5,324 bases of DNA from an uncultured Prevotella sp. (GTDB taxonomy: Bacteria; Bacteroidota; Bacteroidia; Bacteroidales; Bacteroidaceae), in assembly GCA_934229335.1 (NCBI GenBank), contig CAKQDQ010000158.1:1-5324 (forward strand), given 5' to 3'. The notes under the pieces were generated by a model. The model was not told the origin of the DNA, did not search any database, and saw only the letters and a program-made list of their open reading frames with translations. Positions within the stretch are counted from its first letter, which is position 1, and every line of letters starts with the position of its first letter. The position numbers and the translations under genes are program-made. Positions 1 to 5,324 of this stretch are shown here, one piece after another.

Positions 1-794
1 AGATAGTACAGACCATAAAAGGTTGGGTATACGAACAAGACGGATACGAACTGAATAATGCGGAGGTACGCATCGTTGGCGATGATGGTACCAACGAACA
101 CGTAACGCTGAAGAGTGACGGTTCGTTTGAATACGTAGCACAGCCAGGAGTGGAATACATTGTGCTTGCCACTTGTCCTGGTTACCTCAACCATAAGGAA
201 GAAATCAAGCTGCCTGAGGTGAAGGAGTCTGAGACATACACTCTTCAGTTTGCTCTGCCAAGCATCTCTGCACCTGTGCTTATCGACAATATCTTCTACG
301 AGTTTGACAAGGCTACGCTACTTGCAAGCAGCGAAAAGGCATTGGACTCACTCGTCATGCTACTTAACGAGAACCCTAACATCACTATAGAATTAGCTGC
401 CCACACTGACTACAAAGGCTCTGAGGCATACAATAAACAGCTGTCTCAGCGCCGTGCCGAAGAGGTAGTGAAGTATCTTATCAAGAAAGGTATCGCCGCC
501 GACAGACTAACGCCTGTGGGATATGGTAAGGAGAAGCCAAAGAAGATACGCAAGAAAGTGGCTGAAAGCTACGCATGGTTGAAGGAAGGCGATGTGCTGA
601 CAGAGGATTTTATTAAGAAGCTTAAGCCCGCGGAGCAGGAGACTGCCAACGCGCTTAACCGCCGAACTGAGTTCACTGTGCTTAGAACTACATATAACGT
701 GTTTGATAAAGACGGCAACATAAAGAATCTGCCTAAACCCAAAAAGAAAGTAACAGAGGAAGAAAGCGAAAACTTCTTCTTTGACATGGAATAG
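1..794 (+). CDS. porE: PorE-like OmpA-family protein, C-terminal part (5' end outside window)
   Basis: The reading frame is open from base 3 to the TAG at 792-794, giving 263 residues with no start in the window; the GTG at 150 lies inside a domain and is not a real start. Window residues about 3-85 look like a carboxypeptidase-regulatory-like beta-sandwich (IKGWVYEQDG, then SDGSFEYVAQPGVEYIV). Residues about 92-230 are an OmpA C-terminal domain: NIFYEFDKATL, HTDYKG (134-139), LSQRRAEEVVKYL and GYGKEKP, ending in NRRTEF. The Asp of HTD and the Arg of RRA are the positions that bind diaminopimelate in this family. About 38 extra residues separate GYGKEKP from NRRTEF. The order CRD then OmpA, with this insert, resembles PorE of the Porphyromonas gingivalis type IX secretion system, a periplasmic lipoprotein that also has TPR and beta-propeller domains, which would lie upstream. 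Peptidoglycan anchoring is well supported; the porE name is inference, since other PD40/OmpA proteins share this end. Confidence 0.85.
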   Translation, partial: IVQTIKGWVYEQDGYELNNAEVRIVGDDGTNEHVTLKSDGSFEYVAQPGVEYIVLATCPGYLNHKEEIKLPEVKESETYTLQFALPSISAPVLIDNIFYEFDKATLLASSEKALDSLVMLLNENPNITIELAAHTDYKGSEAYNKQLSQRRAEEVVKYLIKKGIAADRLTPVGYGKEKPKKIRKKVAESYAWLKEGDVLTEDFIKKLKPAEQETANALNRRTEFTVLRTTYNVFDKDGNIKNLPKPKKKVTEEESENFFFDME

Positions 795-856
795 TGGTTT
801 GGTGGTTTAGTGGGTTAGTGGTTTAGTCGTTGGGTGGTTTAGTGGGTTGGTGGTTA
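793..856 (+). repeat. 8-bp tandem repeat array, G/T-rich left arm (8 copies)
   Basis: Eight uninterrupted units of consensus RGTGGTTT lie in exact 8-bp phase: agtggttt, ggtggttt, agtgggtt, agtggttt, agtcgttg, ggtggttt, agtgggtt, ggtggtta. The first unit begins inside the TAG stop codon of the preceding gene and supplies its last two bases. The unit is approximately the reverse complement of the one filling 879-990, so the two arrays face each other across a 22-bp spacer (857-878). The period is not a multiple of three and TAG triplets occur in the array, so it is not coding. The function is unknown. In RNA the arms could pair over long stretches, which might end or process the upstream transcript. 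Confidence 0.85.
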
Positions 857-878
857 GCACAGGAATAACATAACAAAT

Positions 879-990
879 AAACAACCAAACGACTAAACGA
901 CCAAACAACTAAACAACCAAACGACTAAACAACTAAACAACCAAACGACTAAACAACTAAATAACCTAACCACCAAACAACAAAACAACA
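879..990 (+). repeat. 8-bp tandem repeat array, A/C-rich right arm (14 copies)
   Basis: Fourteen units of consensus AAACRACY run in unbroken 8-bp phase. The first ten (879-958) fit the consensus perfectly, varying only at the R and Y positions. The last four (aaataacc, taaccacc, aaacaaca, aaacaaca) have drifted. A higher-order 24-bp unit is present: 903-926 and 927-950 are identical. The array ends 10 bp before the rsmF ATG, so it is likely the 5' leader of that gene. Bases 966-976 are an exact 11-bp reverse complement of 847-857 in the left arm. There is no spacer diversity, so it is not a CRISPR. I see no promoter motif inside it. Confidence 0.85.
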
Positions 991-1000
991 TCCCCCCACA

Positions 1001-2254
1001 ATGTCTCTACCAGAAGATTTTACAACATACACCAGCAACCTGTTTGGTGCTGACAGATGGCAACGGTATCTTGCCGCTTTTGAACAGACCACTCCTGTCA
1101 GCATACGTACTAATCCATTTAAGCGTTGTGACCTCACGCACCTGCCAATAGAGAGACAGGTGCCGTGGTGTCGCGACGCTTTTTATCTGTCATCACGTCC
1201 TGACTTCACGCTCGACCCTCTACTTCATGCTGGAGCATACTACGTACAAGAGGCAGCGTCCATGTTTCTTGATAAGGTTATCACCACCCACTGCCCTGAC
1301 AGTATGTTCGCTACTGGTGCCATGGCTCTTGACCTCTGCGCCGCACCTGGTGGCAAAAGCACACTGCTACGTGCCGCCCTGCCAGAACAGGTGACGCTGA
1401 TGAGCAATGAGCCTGACAGAAGAAGGGCTAACATCTTGATGGAGAATATGCAGAAACAGGGGCATCCTAACGTCATTGTTACCAACAATTTCCCTAAAGA
1501 CTACAACAGAAGTGGACTGCTGTTCGACCTCATTCTTACCGATGTGCCATGCTCTGGCGAAGGGATGTTCCGCAAAGACGAAGGGGCAATAGGCGAATGG
1601 AGCTTGCAGAACGTGATGAAGTGCGCCGCCTTACAGCGTAGCATCGTTGAAGAGATATGGCCATGCCTTAAACCAGGAGGAGTGTTAATATATAGCACCT
1701 GCACCTTTAACACTCATGAGGACGAAGAGAACGTGCGATGGATTATAGAGGAGCTTGGCGCGGAAATACTTTCAGTGAGCTGCGACGATGACTGGAACAT
1801 CACAGGTTCGTTGCTTAACGACTGGCAGCAGCCTGTCTACCGCTTTATCCCTGGCACCACAATCGGTGAAGGCCTCTTCATGGCTGTGCTGCGTAAGCCT
1901 GACGATGGCAGCACACACTACCGTAAGCCCGACATGAAGAAGGCATTGTCACGACTGCGTATTCTTAGCGATGGCAACCCTATTGGCACCGTTAAAGGCA
2001 AGAACGTCATTCCAGCTCATGCTGAAGCTCTGCTGTCTACGCTACCGAAGGATAAATACCCTATGGTGGAACTGTCGTTAGACGAGGCATTACACTATCT
2101 GCATCATGACGCCATAGTGTTGCCCCCTGATACGCCACGCGGCTTTGTGGTGGTGACATACCAGTCGTTGCCGCTCGGTTTTGTGAAAAACATCGGCAAC
2201 AGGGCTAACAATCTCTATCCGCAAGAATGGAAGATTAAGAAGAACATAGTATGA
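1001..2254 (+). CDS. rsmF: RsmF-type 16S rRNA (cytosine-C5) methyltransferase
   Basis: This 417-residue protein is a SAM-dependent RNA m5C methyltransferase of the NOL1/NOP2/Sun family. E. coli RsmF, about 480 residues, makes m5C1407 in 16S rRNA; the same target here is inferred. Visible order: an N-terminal family region (LPEDFTTY...SIRTNPFKR, 3-42), the pre-motif GAYYVQEAASM (78-88), SAM-binding AAPGGKS (114-120), motif IV DVPCSGEGMF with Cys184, and motif VI YSTCTFNTHEDEENV with Cys234. In this family the motif VI Cys is the nucleophile and the motif IV Cys releases product. The C-terminus, GFVVVTYQSLPLGFVKNIGNRANNLYPQEW (381-410), matches the PUA-like RNA-binding domain of RsmF homologs. 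The ATG is the only sensible start: the frame hits TAA at 962-964 with no other start between. No Shine-Dalgarno sequence is seen; the start is preceded by six Cs (992-997). A hairpin terminator follows, so it is probably the last gene of its transcript. Confidence 0.9.
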   Translation: MSLPEDFTTYTSNLFGADRWQRYLAAFEQTTPVSIRTNPFKRCDLTHLPIERQVPWCRDAFYLSSRPDFTLDPLLHAGAYYVQEAASMFLDKVITTHCPDSMFATGAMALDLCAAPGGKSTLLRAALPEQVTLMSNEPDRRRANILMENMQKQGHPNVIVTNNFPKDYNRSGLLFDLILTDVPCSGEGMFRKDEGAIGEWSLQNVMKCAALQRSIVEEIWPCLKPGGVLIYSTCTFNTHEDEENVRWIIEELGAEILSVSCDDDWNITGSLLNDWQQPVYRFIPGTTIGEGLFMAVLRKPDDGSTHYRKPDMKKALSRLRILSDGNPIGTVKGKNVIPAHAEALLSTLPKDKYPMVELSLDEALHYLHHDAIVLPPDTPRGFVVVTYQSLPLGFVKNIGNRANNLYPQEWKIKKNIV

Positions 2255-2310
2255 CGTAACCTGTGTCATCACCGTTACCACACGCTGTGAAGAGGAGATT
2301 TCAGTATCAT

Positions 2311-2353
2311 TGGTAGTTCTATAAGGCGGTAATTTATAGAACTACCATCTTTT
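2311..2353 (+). terminator. Rho-independent terminator after rsmF
   Basis: A perfect 14-bp inverted repeat (2311-2324 with 2334-2347) encloses a 9-base loop and is followed at once by TCTTTT (2348-2353). It begins 57 bp after the rsmF stop and ends 34 bp before the transporter start. The stem is rather AT-rich next to the loop (CTATAA/TTATAG). The T-tract lies only on the plus-strand side, which fits termination of rsmF transcription. Because the palindrome is perfect and close to the next gene, an operator role for that gene is an alternative. Confidence 0.8.
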
Positions 2354-2386
2354 ACAACAACACATTTTATTTAGGATAACAACATT

Positions 2387-3526
2387 ATGCAAAAAGGATT
2401 ATTTGCACTTGCCTTAGGTACTTTCGCCCTTGGCATGGCAGAATTTATCATTGAGGGCATATTAACTGACATTGCCCACAACATGAGTGTGTCTATTCCA
2501 CAGGCAGGACACCTCATCTCCATCTACGCCCTTGGCGTATGTGCTGGTGCGTTCTCACTGATACTCATGCACAAATACCGCCCCAAGAGCATACTTCTGT
2601 TTCTTACTTCGCTTATCGTGCTCGGAGCGATAATAGCGGCTATAGCTCCCACATACTGGCTGTTGCTATGCGCAAGGTTTATTCAAGGATTGCCACACGG
2701 GGCTTACTTTGGCACCGCTACCATCGTGGCTGTTAAGATGGCAAAGCAAGGTAAGGGCACTAAGGCTGTAGCGATGATGTGCGCTGGTATGCCGTTCGCT
2801 AACCTTATCGGGGTACCGTTGGGTACATTCTTAAGCCATAACATATCTTGGCGCGCACCGTTTGTAATGTCTGTGCTGATAGGTTTGATTACTGTCTACA
2901 TGATATACAGGTGGGTTCCTAACGTAGAAGCACTACCTAACAAGGGCATGAAGGCTCAGTTTCGTTTTATGCGCAACCCTGCCCCATGGCTTATCATTGC
3001 CGCAACGTTCCTCGGCAACGGTGGCATACTGTGCTGGTTCAGCTATATCTCGCCGTTGCTTCAGGTAAACGGTGGGTTCAGTGCAGCAAGTATCTCCGTA
3101 CTTATGGTGCTGGCAGGATTGGGAATGGTAGTAGGCAACCAAGTAAGTGCATTGCTTGCCGACCGTATCACTCCTGGTCGTTTCACCTGCTACCTGCAAT
3201 TTTTGGCGGCAGCGGCACTGATGTGTACCTTCTTTCTGTCTGATTACGGTTGGCTGTCAGCCTTTATGATGTTCGTATGCTGTGCCTGCCTCTTCGGAAT
3301 AGGCTCTCCTGAGCAATACCTTATAGTGAAACACAGTGAGGGTGGCGAGATGTTGGGAGGATGCTGTATTCAGGGTGCCTTCAATTTAGGTAACGCTCTT
3401 GGAGCTTTCTTTGGCGGAATACCGGTCTCTTTAGGCTTAGGCTATAACTACCCTGCACTCATTGGCGTACCGATGGCATTGCTCGGAGCACTGTGCCTGT
3501 TGGTGTTCCACAAGAAGTACGAATAA
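2387..3526 (+). CDS. araJ: AraJ-like MFS transporter (DHA1-type efflux)
   Basis: This 379-residue protein is almost entirely hydrophobic, with about 12 predicted inner-membrane helices in two halves; a loop near 178-200 (VPNVEALPNKGMKAQFRF) separates them. The N-terminus LALGTFALGMAEFIIEGIL (8-26), RFIQGLPHGAYFG (97-109, the helix-4 region), GVPLGTFLS (142-150), NPAPWLIIAATFLGNGG (197-213), LVLAGLG-type glycine motifs near 240-250 and GYNYPAL (352-358) closely resemble E. coli AraJ (about 394 residues) as I recall it. AraJ belongs to the proton-driven drug/sugar efflux branch of the major facilitator superfamily; its physiological substrate is not settled, and none can be read from this sequence. 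The ATG opens directly into helix 1. A weak AGGA lies about 10 bases upstream. Hairpins lie on both sides, so it is probably a single-gene transcript. No arabinose genes or linked regulator are visible. Confidence 0.88.
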   Translation: MQKGLFALALGTFALGMAEFIIEGILTDIAHNMSVSIPQAGHLISIYALGVCAGAFSLILMHKYRPKSILLFLTSLIVLGAIIAAIAPTYWLLLCARFIQGLPHGAYFGTATIVAVKMAKQGKGTKAVAMMCAGMPFANLIGVPLGTFLSHNISWRAPFVMSVLIGLITVYMIYRWVPNVEALPNKGMKAQFRFMRNPAPWLIIAATFLGNGGILCWFSYISPLLQVNGGFSAASISVLMVLAGLGMVVGNQVSALLADRITPGRFTCYLQFLAAAALMCTFFLSDYGWLSAFMMFVCCACLFGIGSPEQYLIVKHSEGGEMLGGCCIQGAFNLGNALGAFFGGIPVSLGLGYNYPALIGVPMALLGALCLLVFHKKYE

Positions 3527-3536
3527 AGGGAGGGGT

Positions 3537-3602
3537 ACGAAAGCTATCCTTTCGCATTGCGAAAGCAGCCTTATCGTATAACGAAAGCACCCAAATCGCA
3601 TT
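3537..3602 (+). repeat. Three degenerate 22-bp tandem units (CGAAAGC period)
   Basis: The motif RCGAAAGC starts at 3537, 3559 and 3581, exactly 22 bp apart. Each unit also carries TCG(C/T)AT near its end (at 3552, 3574 and 3596). Sub-palindromes overlap and exclude one another: cgaaag/ctttcg at 3538-3554 (5-base loop) and ctttcgca/tgcgaaag at 3549-3565. The 11-bp palindrome TCGCATTGCGA occurs at 3552-3562 and again at 3596-3606, where it is the centre of the large terminator hairpin. The block begins 11 bp after the transporter stop codon. It is probably part of the transporter's 3' untranslated region; its function is unknown. Confidence 0.65.
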
Positions 3603-3624
3603 GCGATTTGGGTGCTTTCGTTTT
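3580..3624 (+). terminator. Strong hairpin terminator between convergent genes
   Basis: Perfect 21-bp arms (3580-3600 and 3602-3622) flank a single central base, so the real RNA loop would be a few bases. On the plus strand the stem runs into TTTT (3621-3624), serving the transporter gene. On the minus strand it lies 27 bp beyond the trmB stop, but the run after the stem is only TTATA, so it would be weaker for trmB. The position between two converging genes fits a shared, partly bidirectional terminator. Confidence 0.85.
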
Positions 3625-3648
3625 AGGGTTCTATTAATTATCCTTTAG

Positions 3649-4419
3649 CTACTTTGCCTTTTCGAGCGACGAACGCTTGTCACGGTGATAAGAACGATAG
3701 TCGTCTAACTCTATCTCCACATCAGGTTCCACCAACGTTGCAGCATGAGGCAGACGGAACTTCTGATACTTTATGTTCAGTCCACGGGCTATCCACATCG
3801 ACTCATAGTATGTCTGTATGGAGAGTATGCGCTGTGTTTCCTCGTCAAGTCCTTCTTGATGATAAAGGTCTGTAGTACGGAAGAGGAGCGGCAAGTGGTT
3901 GGTGTCCACCATATATGTGGTGTAGGTGAAGAGGAAGTTAGAGTCGGTCTTGAGATGAATGATGCCTCCATCGACAAGAAACTTACGGTAACGCTCCATG
4001 AAATACGTAGAGGTCAGTCGCTTGCGTGGGTTCTTCATCTGTGGGTCAGAGAAGGTTAGCCATATTTCCTGCACCTCGTCTGTGGCAAAGAAACGGTCTA
4101 TTATCTCTATGCTTGTACGCAGGAACGCCACGTTCTTCAGCCCTTCCTTTAAGGCCTCTGTTGCTCCTGTCCACATACGCGCACCCTTTATGTCAACGCC
4201 TATGAAGTTAACCTCTGGGTAGAGTTTTGCGAGTTCTACCGTGTATTCTCCCTTTCCGCAGCCCAGTTCGAGCACTATCGGGTTGTCATTACGAAAATAT
4301 TGTTGCCGCCAATGTCCCTTCATGTCGAAGGGTACATTGTCGACAACACTATACGGATACTGAAACACGTTCTCATAACGCTCCATATCCGCAAACTTAG
4401 CGAGTTTTCCTTTTCCCAT
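3649..4419 (-). CDS. trmB: tRNA (guanine-N7-)-methyltransferase TrmB
   Basis: This 256-residue cytoplasmic enzyme uses SAM to form 7-methylguanosine at position 46 of the tRNA variable loop. Visible features: N-terminal [20 protein letters not shown] (typical of Bacteroidetes TrmB), SAM-binding [15 protein letters not shown] (50-64), motif II acidic residue in [12 protein letters not shown] (Asp76), [17 protein letters not shown] (119-135) corresponding to the family's FPDPW...KRRL catalytic segment, HLKTD (155-159) and the C-terminal TYYESMW (203-209), matching the conserved T.(Y/F)E motif. It is slightly longer than E. coli TrmB (about 239 residues). The ATG directly follows the TAA of ilvE with no gap, so translation is probably coupled and the start is well fixed. 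It ends with TAG and appears to be the last gene of its operon. Confidence 0.93.
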   Translation of the reverse strand: MGKGKLAKFADMERYENVFQYPYSVVDNVPFDMKGHWRQQYFRNDNPIVLELGCGKGEYTVELAKLYPEVNFIGVDIKGARMWTGATEALKEGLKNVAFLRTSIEIIDRFFATDEVQEIWLTFSDPQMKNPRKRLTSTYFMERYRKFLVDGGIIHLKTDSNFLFTYTTYMVDTNHLPLLFRTTDLYHQEGLDEETQRILSIQTYYESMWIARGLNIKYQKFRLPHAATLVEPDVEIELDDYRSYHRDKRSSLEKAK

Positions 4420-4422
4420 TTA
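4417..4422 (-). promoter_or_regulatory. Zero-gap stop/start junction coupling ilvE and trmB
   Basis: On the minus strand the ilvE stop TAA (4422-4420) is followed immediately by the trmB ATG (4419-4417). With no space for a separate leader, trmB translation likely depends on ribosomes finishing ilvE. The coupling is inferred from the spacing. Confidence 0.6.
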
Positions 4423-5324
4423 TTCTATTACTACGCGTGTCCAGCCATGGATATCTTCCTCAGTACCATACTGTATGCCACGGAGTTTGTTAAAGAGTTT
4501 CTCACTGATAGGACCTGGCTTGTCGCCAAAGACGTAAGACTTGCCTGTCTCTATGTCGTCAATGCGAGAGATAGGAGATATAACTGCCGCTGTACCGCAT
4601 GCTCCTGCCTCTTCCATTGTCTCCAGTTCCTCTTCTGGTATCTGTCTGCGCTCTACCTTCAAGCCCATATCTTCTGCCAACTGCATGAGTGACTTGTTGG
4701 TCACTGACGGCAGTATTGAGGTAGAAAGCGGTGTGATGTATGTATTGTTCTTAATGCCGAAGAAGTTTGCTGCGCCTGCTTCGTCGATGTATTTCTTCTC
4801 TTTCGCGTCGAGATAGAACTCACAAGCGTAGCCCAGTTCATGTGCTTTCTGGTTGGCAAGCAATGAAGCGGCATAGTTGCCACCTACCTTATAGATACCT
4901 GTTCCGAGCGGAGCTGAACGGTCATGGTCACGAATGATAACGTAAGGGTTAGCGAAGAAACCGCCCTTGAAGTATGGACCTACTGGTGTTACGAATATAA
5001 GGAAGAGATATTCTTGAGATGGATGTACACCTACCTGTGCGCTTGTACCGATGAGAAGCGGACGGATATAGAGCGTAGCACCGCTCTCGTATGGTGGGAT
5101 AAACTCCTGATTGAGACGCACTACCTTGTCAACCATCTCGTTAAAACGTTCTGTTGGCAACTCTGGCATGAGTATACCACGGCATGTTGACTGCAAACGA
5201 GCAGCGTTTTCGTCTGTGCGGAACACACGTACCTTGCCGTCAGGACAACGGTATGCCTTCATACCCTCGAAAGCTTCCTGACCATAGTGCAGACAAGTTG
5301 CTGCCATGTGGAGGGGTATTGTCT
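4420..5324 (-). CDS. ilvE: Branched-chain amino acid aminotransferase (N-terminus cut by window end)
   Basis: This PLP enzyme interconverts valine, leucine and isoleucine with their 2-oxo acids, using 2-oxoglutarate/glutamate, and makes the last step of their synthesis. The frame stays open past the Met codon at 5307-5305 to the window end (TIPLHM...), so that Met is internal. About 300 residues are visible; roughly 40 N-terminal residues should be missing. Counting from that Met: LHYGQEAFEGMKAYR (6-20), LYIRPLLIGT (79-88), GTGIYKVGGNYAAS (135-148) with Lys140 as the Schiff-base lysine, the YIDEAGAANFFGI segment (173-185) with Glu176 in the place of the residue that contacts the PLP ring nitrogen, and GTAAVISPI (238-246) in the phosphate-binding region. 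These fit the fold-type IV BCAT group of IlvE (the larger, eukaryote-like form common in Bacteroidetes) better than D-amino-acid transaminases or ADC lyases. It shares a transcript with trmB; its promoter lies outside the window. Confidence 0.93.
   Translation of the reverse strand, partial: TIPLHMAATCLHYGQEAFEGMKAYRCPDGKVRVFRTDENAARLQSTCRGILMPELPTERFNEMVDKVVRLNQEFIPPYESGATLYIRPLLIGTSAQVGVHPSQEYLFLIFVTPVGPYFKGGFFANPYVIIRDHDRSAPLGTGIYKVGGNYAASLLANQKAHELGYACEFYLDAKEKKYIDEAGAANFFGIKNNTYITPLSTSILPSVTNKSLMQLAEDMGLKVERRQIPEEELETMEEAGACGTAAVISPISRIDDIETGKSYVFGDKPGPISEKLFNKLRGIQYGTEEDIHGWTRVVIE

Noticed and set aside
150..794. GTG at 150 as the true start of the OmpA-family gene
   Set aside because: The same frame is open to the window edge and the upstream residues complete a beta-sandwich domain; the GTG is an internal valine.
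879..990. CRISPR array
   Set aside because: The repeats are 8 bp with no unique spacers, and no cas genes are present.
2256..2278. Second hairpin after rsmF (GTAAC/GTTAC)
   Set aside because: Only 5 bp of stem around a 13-base loop and no T-tract; expected by chance.
2350..2386. Bacteroidetes-type promoter (-33 TTTG, -7 TAnnTTTG) for the transporter
   Set aside because: The best match (TATTTAGG at 2368-2375) is poor and the upstream TTTA lies too close; a promoter is likely here but I cannot place it.
2986..3243. Overlapping small reading frames on both strands inside the transporter gene
   Set aside because: They lie in other frames of a clear 12-helix transporter and their products have no domain features.
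3745..4059. 104-residue plus-strand reading frame inside trmB
   Set aside because: It is antisense to conserved TrmB motifs and its product is not recognisable.
4300..4692. 130-residue plus-strand reading frame across the trmB-ilvE junction
   Set aside because: It is antisense to two well-supported genes, has no recognisable domain, and spans their junction only because of frame phase.
5305..5307. ATG as the start of ilvE
   Set aside because: The frame continues upstream with family-typical residues (IPLHMAATCLHYG), so the true start lies beyond the window.

Overview
The window looks like ordinary chromosomal DNA of a Bacteroidales bacterium, most likely Prevotella or a close relative. That placement rests on the C-terminal half of a PorE-like type IX secretion protein, the Bacteroidetes forms of RsmF and TrmB, start codons without clear Shine-Dalgarno sequences, and moderate base composition. 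It is inferred from protein features recalled from memory; no database search was run.

Layout: (1) 1-794, plus strand: 3' end of an OmpA-family gene with a carboxypeptidase-regulatory-like domain followed by a peptidoglycan-binding OmpA domain, probably porE. (2) 795-1000: a gene-free interval filled almost entirely by two facing arrays of an 8-bp repeat, 8 copies of a G/T-rich unit (793-856) and 14 copies of its approximate reverse complement (879-990). (3) 1001-2254, plus: complete RsmF-type rRNA cytosine-C5 methyltransferase. (4) 2311-2353: perfect 14-bp hairpin with a T-tract, a terminator. (5) 2387-3526, plus: complete AraJ-like MFS transporter. (6) 3527-3648: a 22-bp-period CGAAAGC repeat running into a 21-bp perfect hairpin, lying between converging genes. 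(7) 3649-4419, minus: complete trmB. (8) 4420-5324, minus: branched-chain aminotransferase ilvE, cut by the window end at its N-terminus. The ilvE stop codon directly abuts the trmB start codon, so these two form an operon.

The genes do not form one pathway: cell-envelope/secretion, rRNA modification, efflux, tRNA modification and amino-acid metabolism sit side by side. No gap exceeds 300 bp. I see no tRNA, rRNA, CRISPR array, insertion sequence or phage gene. I found no new multi-gene system. The unexplained material is intergenic: the facing 8-bp arrays and the 22-bp-period hairpin cluster.
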